In this document: in pieces, positions 1-11,345 of the stretch
Layout: each line of letters starts with the position of its first letter
How positions within the stretch are numbered: position 1 is the first letter of the stretch
Source: Salminus brasiliensis
Lineage: Eukaryota > Chordata > Actinopteri > Characiformes > Bryconidae
DNA length: 64,000 bases
Reading direction: 5' to 3'
NCBI RefSeq assembly: GCF_030463535.1
Contig: NC_132879.1
Location: forward strand, 33,772,925 to 33,836,924
The notes under the pieces: model-generated
The model's input: the letters and a program-made list of their open reading frames with translations, nothing else
Database searches by the model: none
What the model was told of the DNA's origin: nothing
Program-made: the position numbers and the translations under genes

Positions 1-1259
1 CAAAAAGGGGAAATAGCATAAATAGAGATAGACCTACAAGGGTTTTGTGTGAGTGATGATTTGCTCTATGGAGCAATGGGCATAGAGTAGATGATTACAG
101 CAACCGGAACATGCCCCTGCAGGCCTTGGCTTCATAGACTCTGATCAAAAACCTTCACATTTAGTGATTCCTGATTTGTGGCGGTGAGTTGGGGAGTCCA
201 ATGCCATTTCCTTAGTAATATTTGTCATTTACATCTATATCATTGTCACTATTATCAGAAGATTATCAAAAGATTTATTACTATTATTATTACTATTGAT
301 GACCCTGCATTGATATTACTGAAAGAATCAATACGATAGCAAAAATAACTCTTATTATAGCTCTTATTATTCAACACATACACTACAGTATTCCTCATTT
401 GTGTTTCTGTGGGCCCCTTGGCCCCATGGGGGCCGCATACATCTCCCCTGAGCATGCACACAGTCTATGTAAGCTGAGAAAGAGAAAAAATGTAGAATCT
501 TGTCTCCCAGAAGAATATTCTCAAATGTTATGTGCATGCATGGGTGTGTGTGTGTGTGTGTGTGTGTGTGGTCTGTCGGCCAACACACAGGATGTAAGAA
601 GATTGTGAGAGTGCCAGAGCTGTGAGTTTAGGCACCGGCCAATCTGTAGCACCTCTCAGGTGATAAGTTCATCACATAGCACCATTTCACACCAGAAGTC
701 ACACACTACTGTATCTCACACCAGCAGCACATCTCTACAGCCTGCCTTACACTGCCATATGACACTAACGGATCAAATGTGCCACTTATCCAAGAACCCC
801 TTACCTAACCCTAACTACACCAATCATACATATCACACCCAATTTAAGGGTCTTTCAGTAACCATGGTTTTGTCACTGTCATTACAAAGCCTTGGAGGTT
901 TTACAGGAGAAGTAGTACATGGGCTTGGTTCATTTTAATCTATGCAGCTACGGCTTTAGCTTCTGAGAAAACAATATATGACAAACAGCTATCAATTATA
1001 TTGTAATATGGCGTGGTTTTACAGGCAGAAGCACACTCAAGGCTGAAATAAACATTTATACAGTCGGGAAGTCTGATTCAGCAGGCTTTCCGCCATCTCG
1101 TCACACCTCCATAGCAATGTCGCCTGTGAGATGTGACTATTCAGACAGATATTTCTGAAGATTCACCCTCAACACTGGTTCTGTAATGTAAAAGTAACTA
1201 TTTTCATCATTGGTGTTTATTGATTACTAAGTCGTGCTTATATAAAGCCATAGTGTATA
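1..1259. other. Intergenic, no gene seen
   Basis: The open frames here are all under 100 codons, overlap on both strands and match no family I recognise. The only clear structure is a (GT)n tract at 544-570. I see no splice-linked coding series. Confidence 0.6.
544..570. repeat. (GT)n microsatellite
   Basis: An uninterrupted run of about 13 GT units. The short frames read through it are artefacts of the dinucleotide. Confidence 0.95.
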
Positions 1260-1261
1260 AG

Positions 1262-1712
1262 CATTTACATTTACATTGAGGGCATTTAGCAGACGCTCAA
1301 CGTCATCCAGAGCGACCTACAAAAGTGCTTCACTGTCAACTCCGAAAATCCCCATAGCTCCAAAAGATGCCTCTAAGCTTAGGTACTACTAATACAAAAG
1401 TCAATATAAAGACCACAATACTCAGCATACACTACACTTCGCCCAAGTACTCTTGAAAGAGATGGGGGTTCAGCCTGCATTTGAAGACAGTGAGCGACTC
1501 CGATGGCAGGACAGAAAGAAGCCTGGATACTTTTCTTCCGTGGATCTTAAAGGATGCCGGGTCAAGCCGAGCCATACTTGAAGCTCGAGGAGCCATCAAG
1601 TCATGACCATTGCCGTCAAGTGCGGAGGGGCTGGTTCATTCTTGGCTTTGTAGGCCAACGTCAGGGTTTTGAATCTGATGTGAGCAGCAGCTACAGGAAG
1701 CCAGAGAAGAGA
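1262..1712 (-). mobile_element. Degenerate retroelement-like repeat sharing the SINE 3' tail
   Basis: The segment opens with CATTTACATTTACA, GGCATTTAGCAGACGCT and CAGAGCGAC. These blocks recur in the SINE copies at 22118-22348 and 24043-24271, where they form the 3' tail in the opposite sense. The following ~400 bp resemble a widespread teleost interspersed repeat that I recognise by eye but cannot name securely. If the shared block is a LINE 3' end, this is a minus-strand, 5'-truncated LINE. No open frame survives. The right limit is approximate. Confidence 0.5.
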
Positions 1713-4700
1713 ACATAGCACTTACATGGCTGAACACTACATTTTAATCACTCTAGTGGCAACTGTCACTGGGAGCTAACCAGGCTAAAGTACAGCTTCC
1801 ACACAGTGAGCTTAGTTGTAACACAGTGATACAACTAAGCCTCCCCACTGAAACAGTTAGAGAAGTCCATATTCCATTTTTAAGTTCTTAATAACTGTTT
1901 TTTTTATTTTCATCAGAAATATACCAACAATTTAATGCCAAATAAACATTCTTCTTTTTTTATTGTGCTGCTATTTGTCTTGACACACCGCCTCTTTTCA
2001 CTCATATATAATTAGATGCAGATATTTTTATGTATTCACTTTGAAAAAAGTATTGATGTAAATGCTTGTATCAATATCAAGACTTTTAGCTACTAGCTCC
2101 TCTGTTTGTCACCTACTTAATCCATATCTCAAGCCCTTCTACAGGGTAGCTTGTAATGCTTGCACACACATGGTTTAATGCTAAACGGTTGGTGCTGTAA
2201 ACAAGGGTCACACGCTCATTTGTGGCAGAGCTGTGCAGGTTTCTTAAAAATGTTCTTTTTAAAAGTGATTCAAATTAATTACTTTTAAAAGGGTGTGCTG
2301 TGCTCTCCTATAAGTTTTTAGTATATTTCTGGAACTCATAGATCACTTCAATTGGTCCATCCTGCAAATCTCTTCACACAATGTATTGACGTGACCACAG
2401 CAGTATATGACACCGCCTGTTTGAGATATGCATTGATTCTAACTTTGGACTTCTTTGCAATGCCAAATTTTGTCTCACCATTGAAAATGTGATTTAGGCT
2501 AGGCTAAAGCTTATTGTGGGTCTAGGAAACAGGCCTATATATTCAAAAGACCACTTGGTGTAACATTTGGTGTAATCAAATCTCATTAAAAACAGAAAAG
2601 GTTGGCTGGGCAGGGTCACTGACACTAAAACAGGTTCGGGCAAGTGACCTAAATACTACACACCTGTGCTTCCTCCGGGTTTTAATGAGGCAGGTGTGCT
2701 TGCGTTGGAATGAGAGAAAAGCCTGCATGTGCTGCTTAGCTCTGCAGTAAGAGTGAAGTATGAGGTAGGTTTTATTGGAAAGCAATGCCTTCCAACCAGG
2801 ACAAAGCATTAGGTAGGTTTTATGAACATCTGCATGTTACACGTAGGTTTGTAGACTCAGAAATAGGCTGGACTGGGTGTCAGCAACTGGTTCAGTTCAG
2901 AAAATACACAGATTATGATGGCTAGAAGACTGACTCTGACTGGTTCATAGCATGGTCTTGTGGAGTTGTTCTGGTATGCAGTGGTCAGTAGCCTACCAAA
3001 GGTGCTCCAAGAAAGAACAACCAGTGAACCGCTGACAGGATCTGCTGCTAACGTCTTGGTGCCAGAAACCACAGGAGGCAGATCTGTCTTGGTGGCACAA
3101 GGGGGTCCTGTTCAGGATGAAGCAGGTGGTGCTAATGTTACGACATATTAATTGTTTTCAGCCAATCAAACATAAACACCCAGTTCGAGTGCCTTTTAAA
3201 CTTTTTAAGGCTAGGATATTATCTAGCCATCTTGACCACATATGCTCTGACTGCCTTCTTAGTCAGCACTCTGACTCCCACACAGGTGCGGTGTGTTAAC
3301 CAGATCACTCTTTCCAGCACGCAGTTGTTGCTCATTAGGAAGATTAAGTGGTGATTAAGAAGATTAATGCTCTCTGCTATGGTCCGCAGTGCCTGGACCC
3401 CAGGCGACACATGTAAAGATAGATCTGTAGGCCAGGGGTGGCTAGAAAACCCTAACGGCATGCTTCAGTAAGTGCCATCACTTCAGTGGAATGACGACAG
3501 AAGCACAACACACACAACTTGACTTTGAGTAAAGAAGCCTGAAGCACTAACATACAATGATAAAGCTAGAAAGGGAAGTGATGTGACCGGTTACAAAGCA
3601 ACCCAGTTGCTAAAACAACAAAACATAGTGGACAATTAAACACGGCTTAAAATGCACCTTACATTAAAGGGCCAATATTGTTCATTTTTCTTATGTGCTC
3701 TTTATTTCTCTCATGTCTCATATAACATTTACATATGTACCAAAACATTAGCTGTTACTTTCTAACCTCCTCTAATCTCCTTATACCTTAAAATTAAAGA
3801 GGTAGTTTTGTTACTGTGTCTTTAATATATATAAAAAATGCCTTTTGGCACATTGCTCAGAACGCAGTCCGGGTTGGAACACTTTAACCCCGTAACAGTG
3901 GAGGGCTTATTACACACTAAGGTGGGTTGGGTTGGTGGGGGGTCGTATTTAGCGTAGAGGATTTAGTGTATTACTCAGTAACTACAGGAACTACTGTACA
4001 AACTACACTACGGTGGGGCTATTCTTTGGTAATAGAAGCTTGTAATAACACTTCCGGCCTGCCGACGGGCTATAGGTTGTTTAAGGGGTGTGACTAATGT
4101 GACTTTAATGTGGATGAGTAAGGAGGAAATTTCTGTAGGTTGAAATGACAGATGTATGCAAATAAATATGCTTTTGTGTGTGTTTTTAGTTTCCTTATAT
4201 GGACTATATGGATGAAAATCAGTATTTTAAACCTTTAACAGCGTTTTCAGACCACTTCAGTGTTAAGGGCCCTTTATAAATATGTTACATGCAACTATGC
4301 ATGTATTTGCACTGGGTTTTTTAAAGAAAAGTACAATGCGTTACACAAAAGCTGTGCTAACACTCCAGCCCCAAGATAACACGCTACGAGGATGGCTCAT
4401 CAGCCCAACCTAAAGAAAATGACTTTATTATTTTTTTCAACTCAAATGACAACTTTCAATGATTTAAGACTGTTTATGTTTAAGAGTTGAATAAGCCTGG
4501 TTAAACTGCTTTTTACCACATAAAGGCCTTTCAGAGCTGAGCAAAGCATAGTTCCTTTTCCTTGTAAAAATCCTAGGTTGTAAGTAAGAGTGTAATTAAC
4601 CCCAACTCATCAAACCTATAAACTCTAAAGCACATCAGCTGAAGACATATAACTACTAACACCCTTCCTCTCTATCTTCACAGTACAACCAGCAATCACA

Positions 4701-4852
4701 TCAAACTAAAGGAAGAAGGAGGAGTAGAGGGAAGATGGGTGGGGGGATGTGTCATGTGTGTGTGTGTTTGGGGGGGGGTGATCCCCTGCTGAGTAAGGAT
4801 TTAATGAAAAAAGCCATTCCATTGTTCCAACAGAGACCAATATTACTCTCCA
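1713..4852. other. Intergenic, no gene seen
   Basis: AT-rich sequence with short frames only. A G-rich stretch ending in ATTTAGCGTAGAGGAT (about 3945-3965) recurs near 5688-5710, so part of this stretch is probably decayed interspersed repeat. There is a GT/G run at about 4750-4780. Confidence 0.55.
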
Positions 4853-4859
4853 GTGTGTG

Positions 4860-4906
<47 letters not shown>
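4853..4906. repeat. (GT)n microsatellite
   Basis: About 27 nearly perfect GT units. Frames crossing it on both strands give runs of Cys-Val or His-Thr and are not genes. Confidence 0.95.
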
Positions 4907-4907
<1 letters not shown>

Positions 4908-5939
4908 ATGCAGGCACCTCATGGAATTTGGTATTTAGTAGACTTTGAATTGATAATAGCTTTGGATCGTTATCTTCACAGGAGCTCGAAACTTCACACA
5001 CATTTCTCCGTATTCCCAAACACACCCAATAAACTGTCCTCTGCTTGACAGCAACACAGACTACCCTCATTGAAGTTGGAGCTGGAGAATTAGCATGGAA
5101 GCAGCACGCTACTGTATGGTAGCCTGGTGAAGGGTTTACATTTACAGGAAATTTACTGTTAAACTGGTGTACAGCTACTTTCATTTTAGAGAGAATTCTG
5201 TCTGTGGGAAGCTTATGGACATATTTAACCCTAGCATGAATTATGTGTCCCATCATAAAAGTGAAACTGTGGTAGTGAAAAAAAACATTAGTTTGTCTCT
5301 ATGTTCCTCTAAAAGTGATCTCTCATGTGAGAAAATCTGATAAAACCGTGTGTCTGTGAGGACCCTTTTGTGTCCCACCAATGTCCTACTCTCTCCCCTC
5401 GATTACACCAGTTCATATTGTATCATCATTGGGTTTTTATACTAATTTATAAGACAGATCACTTAGTCTGCTTTAGTTGACTGTGTTGTTAACATGCGAA
5501 CATGGCTCTCCCTGTGCTCTCTCCCTCAGTGAGAACTCTCACTCAAACAACCCTTCATTTTTCATGAATATTAATGACCTAGTCTGCTCCTCTTTTTAGC
5601 AGTTCATAATGCTCTCATTAATGAGTTAAAGAGCAACACCTTTTAGCACAAGACTGGGAGAGCATGTGTTAGTGTGTTGGGGGGGGGGGTGCATTTAGCG
5701 TAGAGGATGTGTGTCATGACAGGTGGTCACTTTTTCAACCATCAGCTGTTTTCACTGTTAATCATTTTGAACTGTTGGGACAGGTCTATCTCAGCACAGG
5801 ATGACCCCCCGTAAATCTAATCTACATAGACAGACTCTAATTAGCTAGTATTCCACACTGGACACCCCCACCATTTCTTATTGCTATAGAGTGAATGATC
5901 TATTAATATGACACTTCCTAATCACAGGATATGACTGTA
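4907..5939. other. Intergenic; possible AT-rich regulatory sequence
   Basis: No gene seen. At about 5560-5640 there is a cluster of ATTA/TAAT cores (CATGAATATTAATGACC, CTCATTAATGAGTTAAAG), the type of sequence found in homeodomain-bound vertebrate enhancers. That use is inference from base pattern only. Confidence 0.3.
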
Positions 5940-6905
5940 ATGCACACTGTAAGAAATGTGTTAATGCTCAGTGCTATACATGTGTTAATGCACAGTGCTA
6001 TAAATGCATTAATGTGACAGTGAAAGTTATAAATGTGACAGTGCTCACTGTTATGTGTTAATGCTCACTGTTTTAAGGGTTAATGCACAATGTTATAAAT
6101 GTGTTAATGTACAGTGTTATAAGTGTGTTAATGTACAGTGTTATAAATGTGTTAATGTACAGTGTTATAAGTGTGTTAATGTACAGTGTTATAAGCGTGT
6201 TAATGTACAGTGTTATAAAAGTGTTAATGCTCAGTGTTATAAAAGTGTTAATGCTCAGTGTTATAAGTGTGTTAATGTACAGTGTTATAAAAGTGTTAAT
6301 GCTCACTGTTTTAAGTGTTAATGCACAATGTTATAAATGTGTTAATGTACAGTGTTATAAGTGTGTTAATGTACAGTGTTATAAATGTGTTAATGTACAG
6401 TGTTATAAGTGTGTTAATGTACAGTGTTATAAGTGTGTTAATGTACAGTGTTATAAGTGTGTTAATGTACAGTGTTATAAAAGTGTTAATGCTCACTGTT
6501 TTAAGTGTTAATGTACAGTGTTATAAATGTAACAATACTCACTGTTATAACTTCTAGCTAATGTATACATGTATTAAATGTTATTGTACACTGTGATAAA
6601 TGTGTTCATTTGCGTTACATGTGTATATACACACTGTTAAAACGTGTTAATGCCCACTGTTATAAATCTGTTAATGTCACATTGTTTGCACATATTTGCA
6701 CACTGTTATGATTATGTACATGCTCACTGTTATAATGTGTTAGGGTATACTGTTATAAATGGGTTAATGCACACTTGTGTTATGCACACTGCTATAAATG
6801 TGTTAATACTGTTATAAATGTGTTAATGTGCACTGTTATTAACATGAACACATTTATAACAGTTCTAAATGTGTTAAATAATTGACTGTTATAAATGTGT
6901 ACACT
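5940..6905. repeat. 24-bp-unit minisatellite with higher-order structure
   Basis: The core (6055-6533) is about 20 copies of a 24-bp unit of the form GTGTTAATGTACAGTGTTAT plus four bases. Flanks at 5940-6055 and 6534-6905 hold more diverged units and partial units. Variant units carrying CTCACTGTTTTAAG start at about 6055, 6293 and 6483, dividing the core into blocks of about ten and eight units. Because 24 is a multiple of three, several frames stay open on both strands and give eight-residue repeat peptides. I regard these as non-coding. Confidence 0.95.
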
Positions 6906-8310
6906 GATTATAGGGTACAGTAATCTAGAATAATATTATATATTTGTTTATAATCAGTAAACTGTCTAAACATTAGCTACAAATGCATTCTTGCAAATTT
7001 TGCAACAAACCTTGATGTTAAAAGAAGTGTGAGATAGAGAATGTGCCAGAGAACACTCAGACTCTTAGCTGTAATCAATCACTTTCCTCTGAAATGAAAA
7101 TCAAAAAAAGTTTTTTAATGAAATTAATAGAGACGGGTGCATCATTGTGTCAGCTGGTACCCGGTACCCAGGCCAGTACCCTCCTTTGCTGACCCCTCCC
7201 CCCCGTCCTTCCTGCTTGATTTGGTTGGCCAGCTGGCGCTCATGGCGACGCGGCTGTGAGGTGGCTGAGAAAGTTTATGAACACCAAGACGCAGGAAGCC
7301 CTTACATCTGCTTCTAGAACGCCCCCCTCACACACACACACACACACTCACCACTCTGTCAGCTGAGAGATCAGAGGGACAGCTGGCTCTGCTCCAGCAG
7401 GACACTGACGTCACCCTGCAGGCCCCCTCCAAGCCCCACTCCCACCAACACACACACACAGTGTGTACTGACTGACATATTTATTATTGTGCGCTGGCCA
7501 TGGCCCTCCACCAAACGCTTACATTTTTAAATGATTTTCAGCATTTATCTAAGTCAGGACCTTTGATAGGACTGTGCAATTGGTGCTGCAATTGGTGCTG
7601 CAGTGTCCCTGTGTGTGATCAGCGAGGTCAGTGTATCATTATAGTAAGAGGCATTAGTCCATCTGTCACGTTGGAGAGGTCAGAGGTCACGGGTCTATTT
7701 GTATCTCTTATTGATTTAGCACTGGAGCGTTAAATTCAGTATTGTTAAGCAAACTTAATTAACAGTTTGCTATTATGTCTGGGCTGGATTAATTTTGCTC
7801 AAGCAATTAATGTGAAAAGAGTCATGTAGCAGTGTTCATATGGAAAAATGAAGTCAGCAGCTGGTAGCTGAGAGTGATACCAGATAGTCTGTAGACTCAT
7901 AAACCAGCTTTTGATTGGCAGTTAACAAAACAGCATAGGAAAGATTAATCCTTTACATTAGCAAAAGAACATGAGGGTGCAGTGCCGTTATAATAGAGCA
8001 CATAGAGATGATAAACTGGGAGGGAGCATCTCAATGTTGTGCCTATTCCCACTACAAACTACTAAGTCCTGAACTGGGCATCAGCTCTCTATTAACAAAC
8101 CAAATAATCAGCTATAAATAAATGTGCCACTGTAGCTGGCTTTAGGATAACTCCTACTACAGGTGAAGTGGGGAATAAGGGTATTCTCTTCACTGTGTGT
8201 ATGTGCTGCTTACATTTGAAGGGAATCTTTCAAATAAAGGCCTGCATTATGTTGTACTGTGTGGATGAACTACACAGCTCGACAAACCTATTCTTCCACT
8301 CAGTGAAATC
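6906..8310. other. Intergenic, possible conserved non-coding blocks
   Basis: No gene seen. At 7140-7480 base composition becomes more GC-rich, with CAGCTGG E-box-type cores and short CA runs (7328-7348, 7448-7462). At 7745-7815 there is an AT-rich block with TTAATTAA and AATTAATG. Both could be cis-regulatory elements for the nearby cdkn1c-like gene, but only comparison with other fishes would show it. Confidence 0.3.
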
Positions 8311-8319
8311 AGCTATTTT

Positions 8320-8592
8320 ACATTGCTGGCAAAAGCATTGAGTCTCAGTGTTTAACTTCTATAGAAAAGCCTTGGCAATAGAATGGGACGCTCTGGAGCA
8401 GATGCATGTGATGTCAACCATCCCCAGTACTATTCTCTGGAGGGATGGAGCACCATCTGAAACCTTTGAGATCACCTAGAACAGATTCTTGTGGCTGGAT
8501 ACAATTTAATCCTCACAGCAATGAAGCCTGTTTATTTTGGATGAAATGTTGGATGAGCAGTTGTCTACAAACCTTTAGACATATTGTCACTG
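8320..8592 (+). mobile_element. MITE-like DNA-transposon remnant, family A, copy 1
   Basis: Shares blocks in order with 52975-53330: GCAATAGAAT, CTCTGGA, then TTCTCTGGA and GGATGGAGCACCATC, then CTCACAGCAATG. It ends in GGATGAGCAGTTGTCTACA. That end resembles the GTCCCAATACTTTTGTC-type terminus seen at 36671-36704. It has no coding capacity and is decayed. The left limit is approximate. Confidence 0.6.
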
Positions 8593-8629
8593 TCCTCCTA
8601 TTAAGTCCAGGAGGAGGCAAAATTGTCCT

Positions 8630-8699
8630 AAATTGAAGTCAATGCAAAATAAGAGTTTATCCCAAGTAATTAAGAGTATTTCTATTGGTCCATTCATCC
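8630..8699 (+). repeat. Dispersed repeat B, copy 1
   Basis: Carries AATTGAAGTCA followed about 35 bp later by GTATTTCTATTGGTCCATTC. The same arrangement is at 62674-62740, and the second half is at 46021-46065. It lies directly downstream of the family A remnant. Class unknown. Confidence 0.7.
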
Positions 8700-9107
8700 G
8701 GCATTAGTTACACAGCGAACAAAGTGGCTACAGGGTTCGAACCATTGGGGAAACTAAAAACGGACAAAAACGAAAAGACATGGTTTTCATTGGACAGCAG
8801 TGAATACTCATTTTTCCGCCCAGCTGTTTTTCTGGAGTTTACTGGTTGAGCCTTCGTGATCATCTCTCCATCATCATTCAGCTGAGTCACAGAGCTTGTT
8901 TGATGTGTGCGTTGTTGTTTGTGTGTGGTTGAAAAAGGGTGGCAAAGGTCTAGTCCTTCCTCGTAAGTCTGTCAAAACCACGAGTCGTATAAAAAGACTT
9001 GTTTGTTTCACGAAACAACTAGACAGTGATGTGACACACACTGTGCATATATACTGTCACACCCCAAAACACAAACTCTGACTAAGCTAACTTCATAATG
9101 TTTGCCT

Positions 9108-9143
9108 TAATACTACCCAGCTTGGATAAGCTGGGTAGTATTA
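9108..9143. repeat. Perfect 16-bp inverted repeat (hairpin)
   Basis: Arms at 9108-9123 and 9128-9143 are perfectly complementary (left arm TAATACTACCCAGCTT) around a 4-bp GGAT loop. The stem is too short for a microRNA precursor. It may be the tip of a fold-back element or an isolated palindrome. Confidence 0.85.
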
Positions 9144-10288
9144 CCCTGGCCTGTATTTGCTGGACGTGCTCTGTTTTTTTAAAAAAGCAGCTTTGATGTT
9201 AAGATGCATGGAAATAATTTTTCCAATTTAAAAAATTATTTTTTTGGAACTTTCATAGATTATAAATGCACCACTCAGTATAAAACGCCCATCTCAGTAA
9301 TACTCTGGTGTTTGTGTAACTCACAGTAGAACACAACCACATGGAAAGGATACAGTTTCCCTTTGGGTTGAGTAGTATTTATGCTCATTATCTGTAAGGC
9401 ATGTCCGACTTCTCAACTGTCGCTGTAAAACAGTGGTGAAATATGTCTATTTGCCGTAGGTCTTCAGTTTAGGCCATAAATGTCAAAACTCAGTCAAATC
9501 AAATGAGGGTAAAACACCTCTACACTAATGCTATTTTCTGCTATTTATGCAATCTGGTAGCATGTTAGTGCTGCGATTACAGCAGCCCGGCAGTGCACTG
9601 GAACATTTTTGGTGTCTGCTTTAGATTAAAAACAGACATTTGGAGCTTGTAAAAGACACTGCATACAATGCATTTAAAGCCTGTCCCGCCTATAGTGCAT
9701 CAAAATGTGATTCGTTGATTCATCTGTCAGTTCCTAATTATCTTGGCGGTTAATCTGACTCATGATGCTGCATTCATGATCACGTGGAAACTGGGAAACT
9801 AGGGGGAAAAATGTTCACTTTTTAAACAAACGAAGCACTAAGCAAACACTTTTTATTGGCAGTGTGAAAGGATTGAGCCTATTAGGCCAATGTAAAAACG
9901 TGGCTGTTTGTGCCTTTATATCTCCTCTTTTCATTAACAACCTGGTCTCTTTGCTTTAAGTTCTGATTGTTCTTTGATTGTTAACATGGGAAATGGGTAT
10001 TAGTATGCATAGTATAAAGAATCTCAGCACATATTCACTATGAAGTTATGGAAATTACAGAAGCACTTAAATATCGCAGATACTACATGCTGGACGTGCA
10101 TGCTGTAGATATAAACAGGCCACTCTCTTTTTCTATTAGGCCCGGGCTCAGGTCTGTCAGGTTTAGGTGGGTAGGAACTTTTTATGTGTCCACAGCAGCC
10201 AAACAACATTTCTGTGAGCGTCCATTTTTGACCTAAGCTCCCACAGCTGGAGTTCTGGAGTTGTGTGAACACTTTATGGTGGGAACTA
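9144..10288. other. Intergenic, no gene seen
   Basis: AT-rich sequence with short, overlapping frames on both strands. I recognise no motifs. Confidence 0.55.
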
Positions 10289-10530
10289 CACTCTTAAAAC
10301 TAAAGGTGCTTTGAGTGATACCCAAGGAGAACCATTTTCAGAAATAAGGATGTGTGTGTGAAAATCCTTTAAATCAGCCAAAGAAATGACATCAAGCAAA
10401 GGTTTTTTTTAAGCCTTTTAAAGGTTCTTCACACTCACACATCACTATTACAACATGATTCATCATGGCACCAAAAGTGACTCATGCATCACTCGAATAA
10501 CCATTGGACACACCTTTGCTTTTAAGAGTG
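10289..10530. mobile_element. 242-bp MITE with terminal inverted repeats and TA flanks
   Basis: The left end CACTCTTAAAACTAAAGGTG and the right end, read on the other strand, CACTCTTAAAAGCAAAGGTG match at 18 of 20 bases. A TA lies on each side (287-288 and 531-532 of the 10-kb block), which fits a TA target duplication as in Tc1/mariner-type MITEs. The interior has no frame. Decayed sequence of similar style (GGTTCTTTAAAG and related words) is at 11880-12670. Confidence 0.75.
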
Positions 10531-10686
10531 TAGGAAGCTCCCCATTTTTTGACAATCCAAGTGTCCATTCGTCATGAAGTCCCAGCTAATGAAAGAGCTC
10601 TTTAATCCAACCCTAACCCTACCCTTAACCCTGACCCCTCACCTTATACCTAAAGAAAATGCAAAGACATATCTCATTACATTTCT

Positions 10687-11345
10687 ACAAGACCTTTCCA
10701 GTGAGACATGAAGTGGTGAAGCAAAACCTCCTATAAAGTTGCTAAGATTGGACACTGCTGCCCTCCAGGAGGCCAAGTTTGTCCCAACCAATGGATTTTC
10801 TACTTCCAAGACATCAATAGGGCTTATCTGGAGGCCTAGAAGGCCCTGAGGGTTTCCCACTGCCACAAAGGAACACATTTGTGGAAAAAGCATGGATAGG
10901 TCAATTCCTGGCTGGTATCCGTTAGGAACAGCACAGCACCCACCTCGACCAGTAAGGCATCAGCAGCTCTCCTCTCAATCACACTGCCCACTGTGTCTTC
11001 ACCCAGCTGCTGTTTGCACTGCTATCAATAATGTTTAGAGCTGACCTCACGTGTGTGAGCGAGCATGTGTGTTTGTATGTGTGTGGCCTGCAACATGGAG
11101 AAAGGATCCACAGAAGAGTGGGTAGCTGCCCCATTGAGCTTTTCACTCTCACATCCTGCTTCATGGTGCTGCTATTGTCCTTTCTCTATTACACACTGTT
11201 TTCTGCTTGTGTAGACAAACTTTAGGCCACTTGCCATCACTTGGCCTCCTGGAGGGTTGCAGTGTCCAATCCTAGCAACTTTATAGGAGGTTTGGCTTCA
11301 CCGCACTTGGCACAACCACGTCGTGTCATGTCTCACTGGAAAGTT
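10687..11345. repeat. Long inverted repeat (about 95-bp arms)
   Basis: The left arm (about 10687-10785) and right arm (about 11236-11345) are inverted copies. Shared blocks, in right-arm sense, are CTTGGCCTCCTGGAGGG, GCAGTGTCCAATC, TAGCAACTTTATAGGAGGTT and ATGTCTCACTGGAAAG. About 450 bp separate the arms. The right arm carries roughly 16-20 extra bases near 11305. Identity looks near 90% outside that insertion. This suggests a fold-back element or two inverted copies of one repeat. The arms are similar enough for a transcript to form a long hairpin. Confidence 0.85.

Noticed and set aside
6055-6557. Long open frames encoding eight-residue repeats across the minisatellite on both strands
   Set aside because: The unit is 24 bp, so any stop-free frame stays open. 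Both strands are open and there is no start context, splice partner or domain.
9108-9143. Hairpin as a microRNA precursor
   Set aside because: A 16-bp stem with a 4-base loop is too short for a Drosha/Dicer substrate.
10600-10640. Telomere-like CCCTAACCCT words
   Set aside because: Only two or three imperfect units. Not an interstitial telomeric array.
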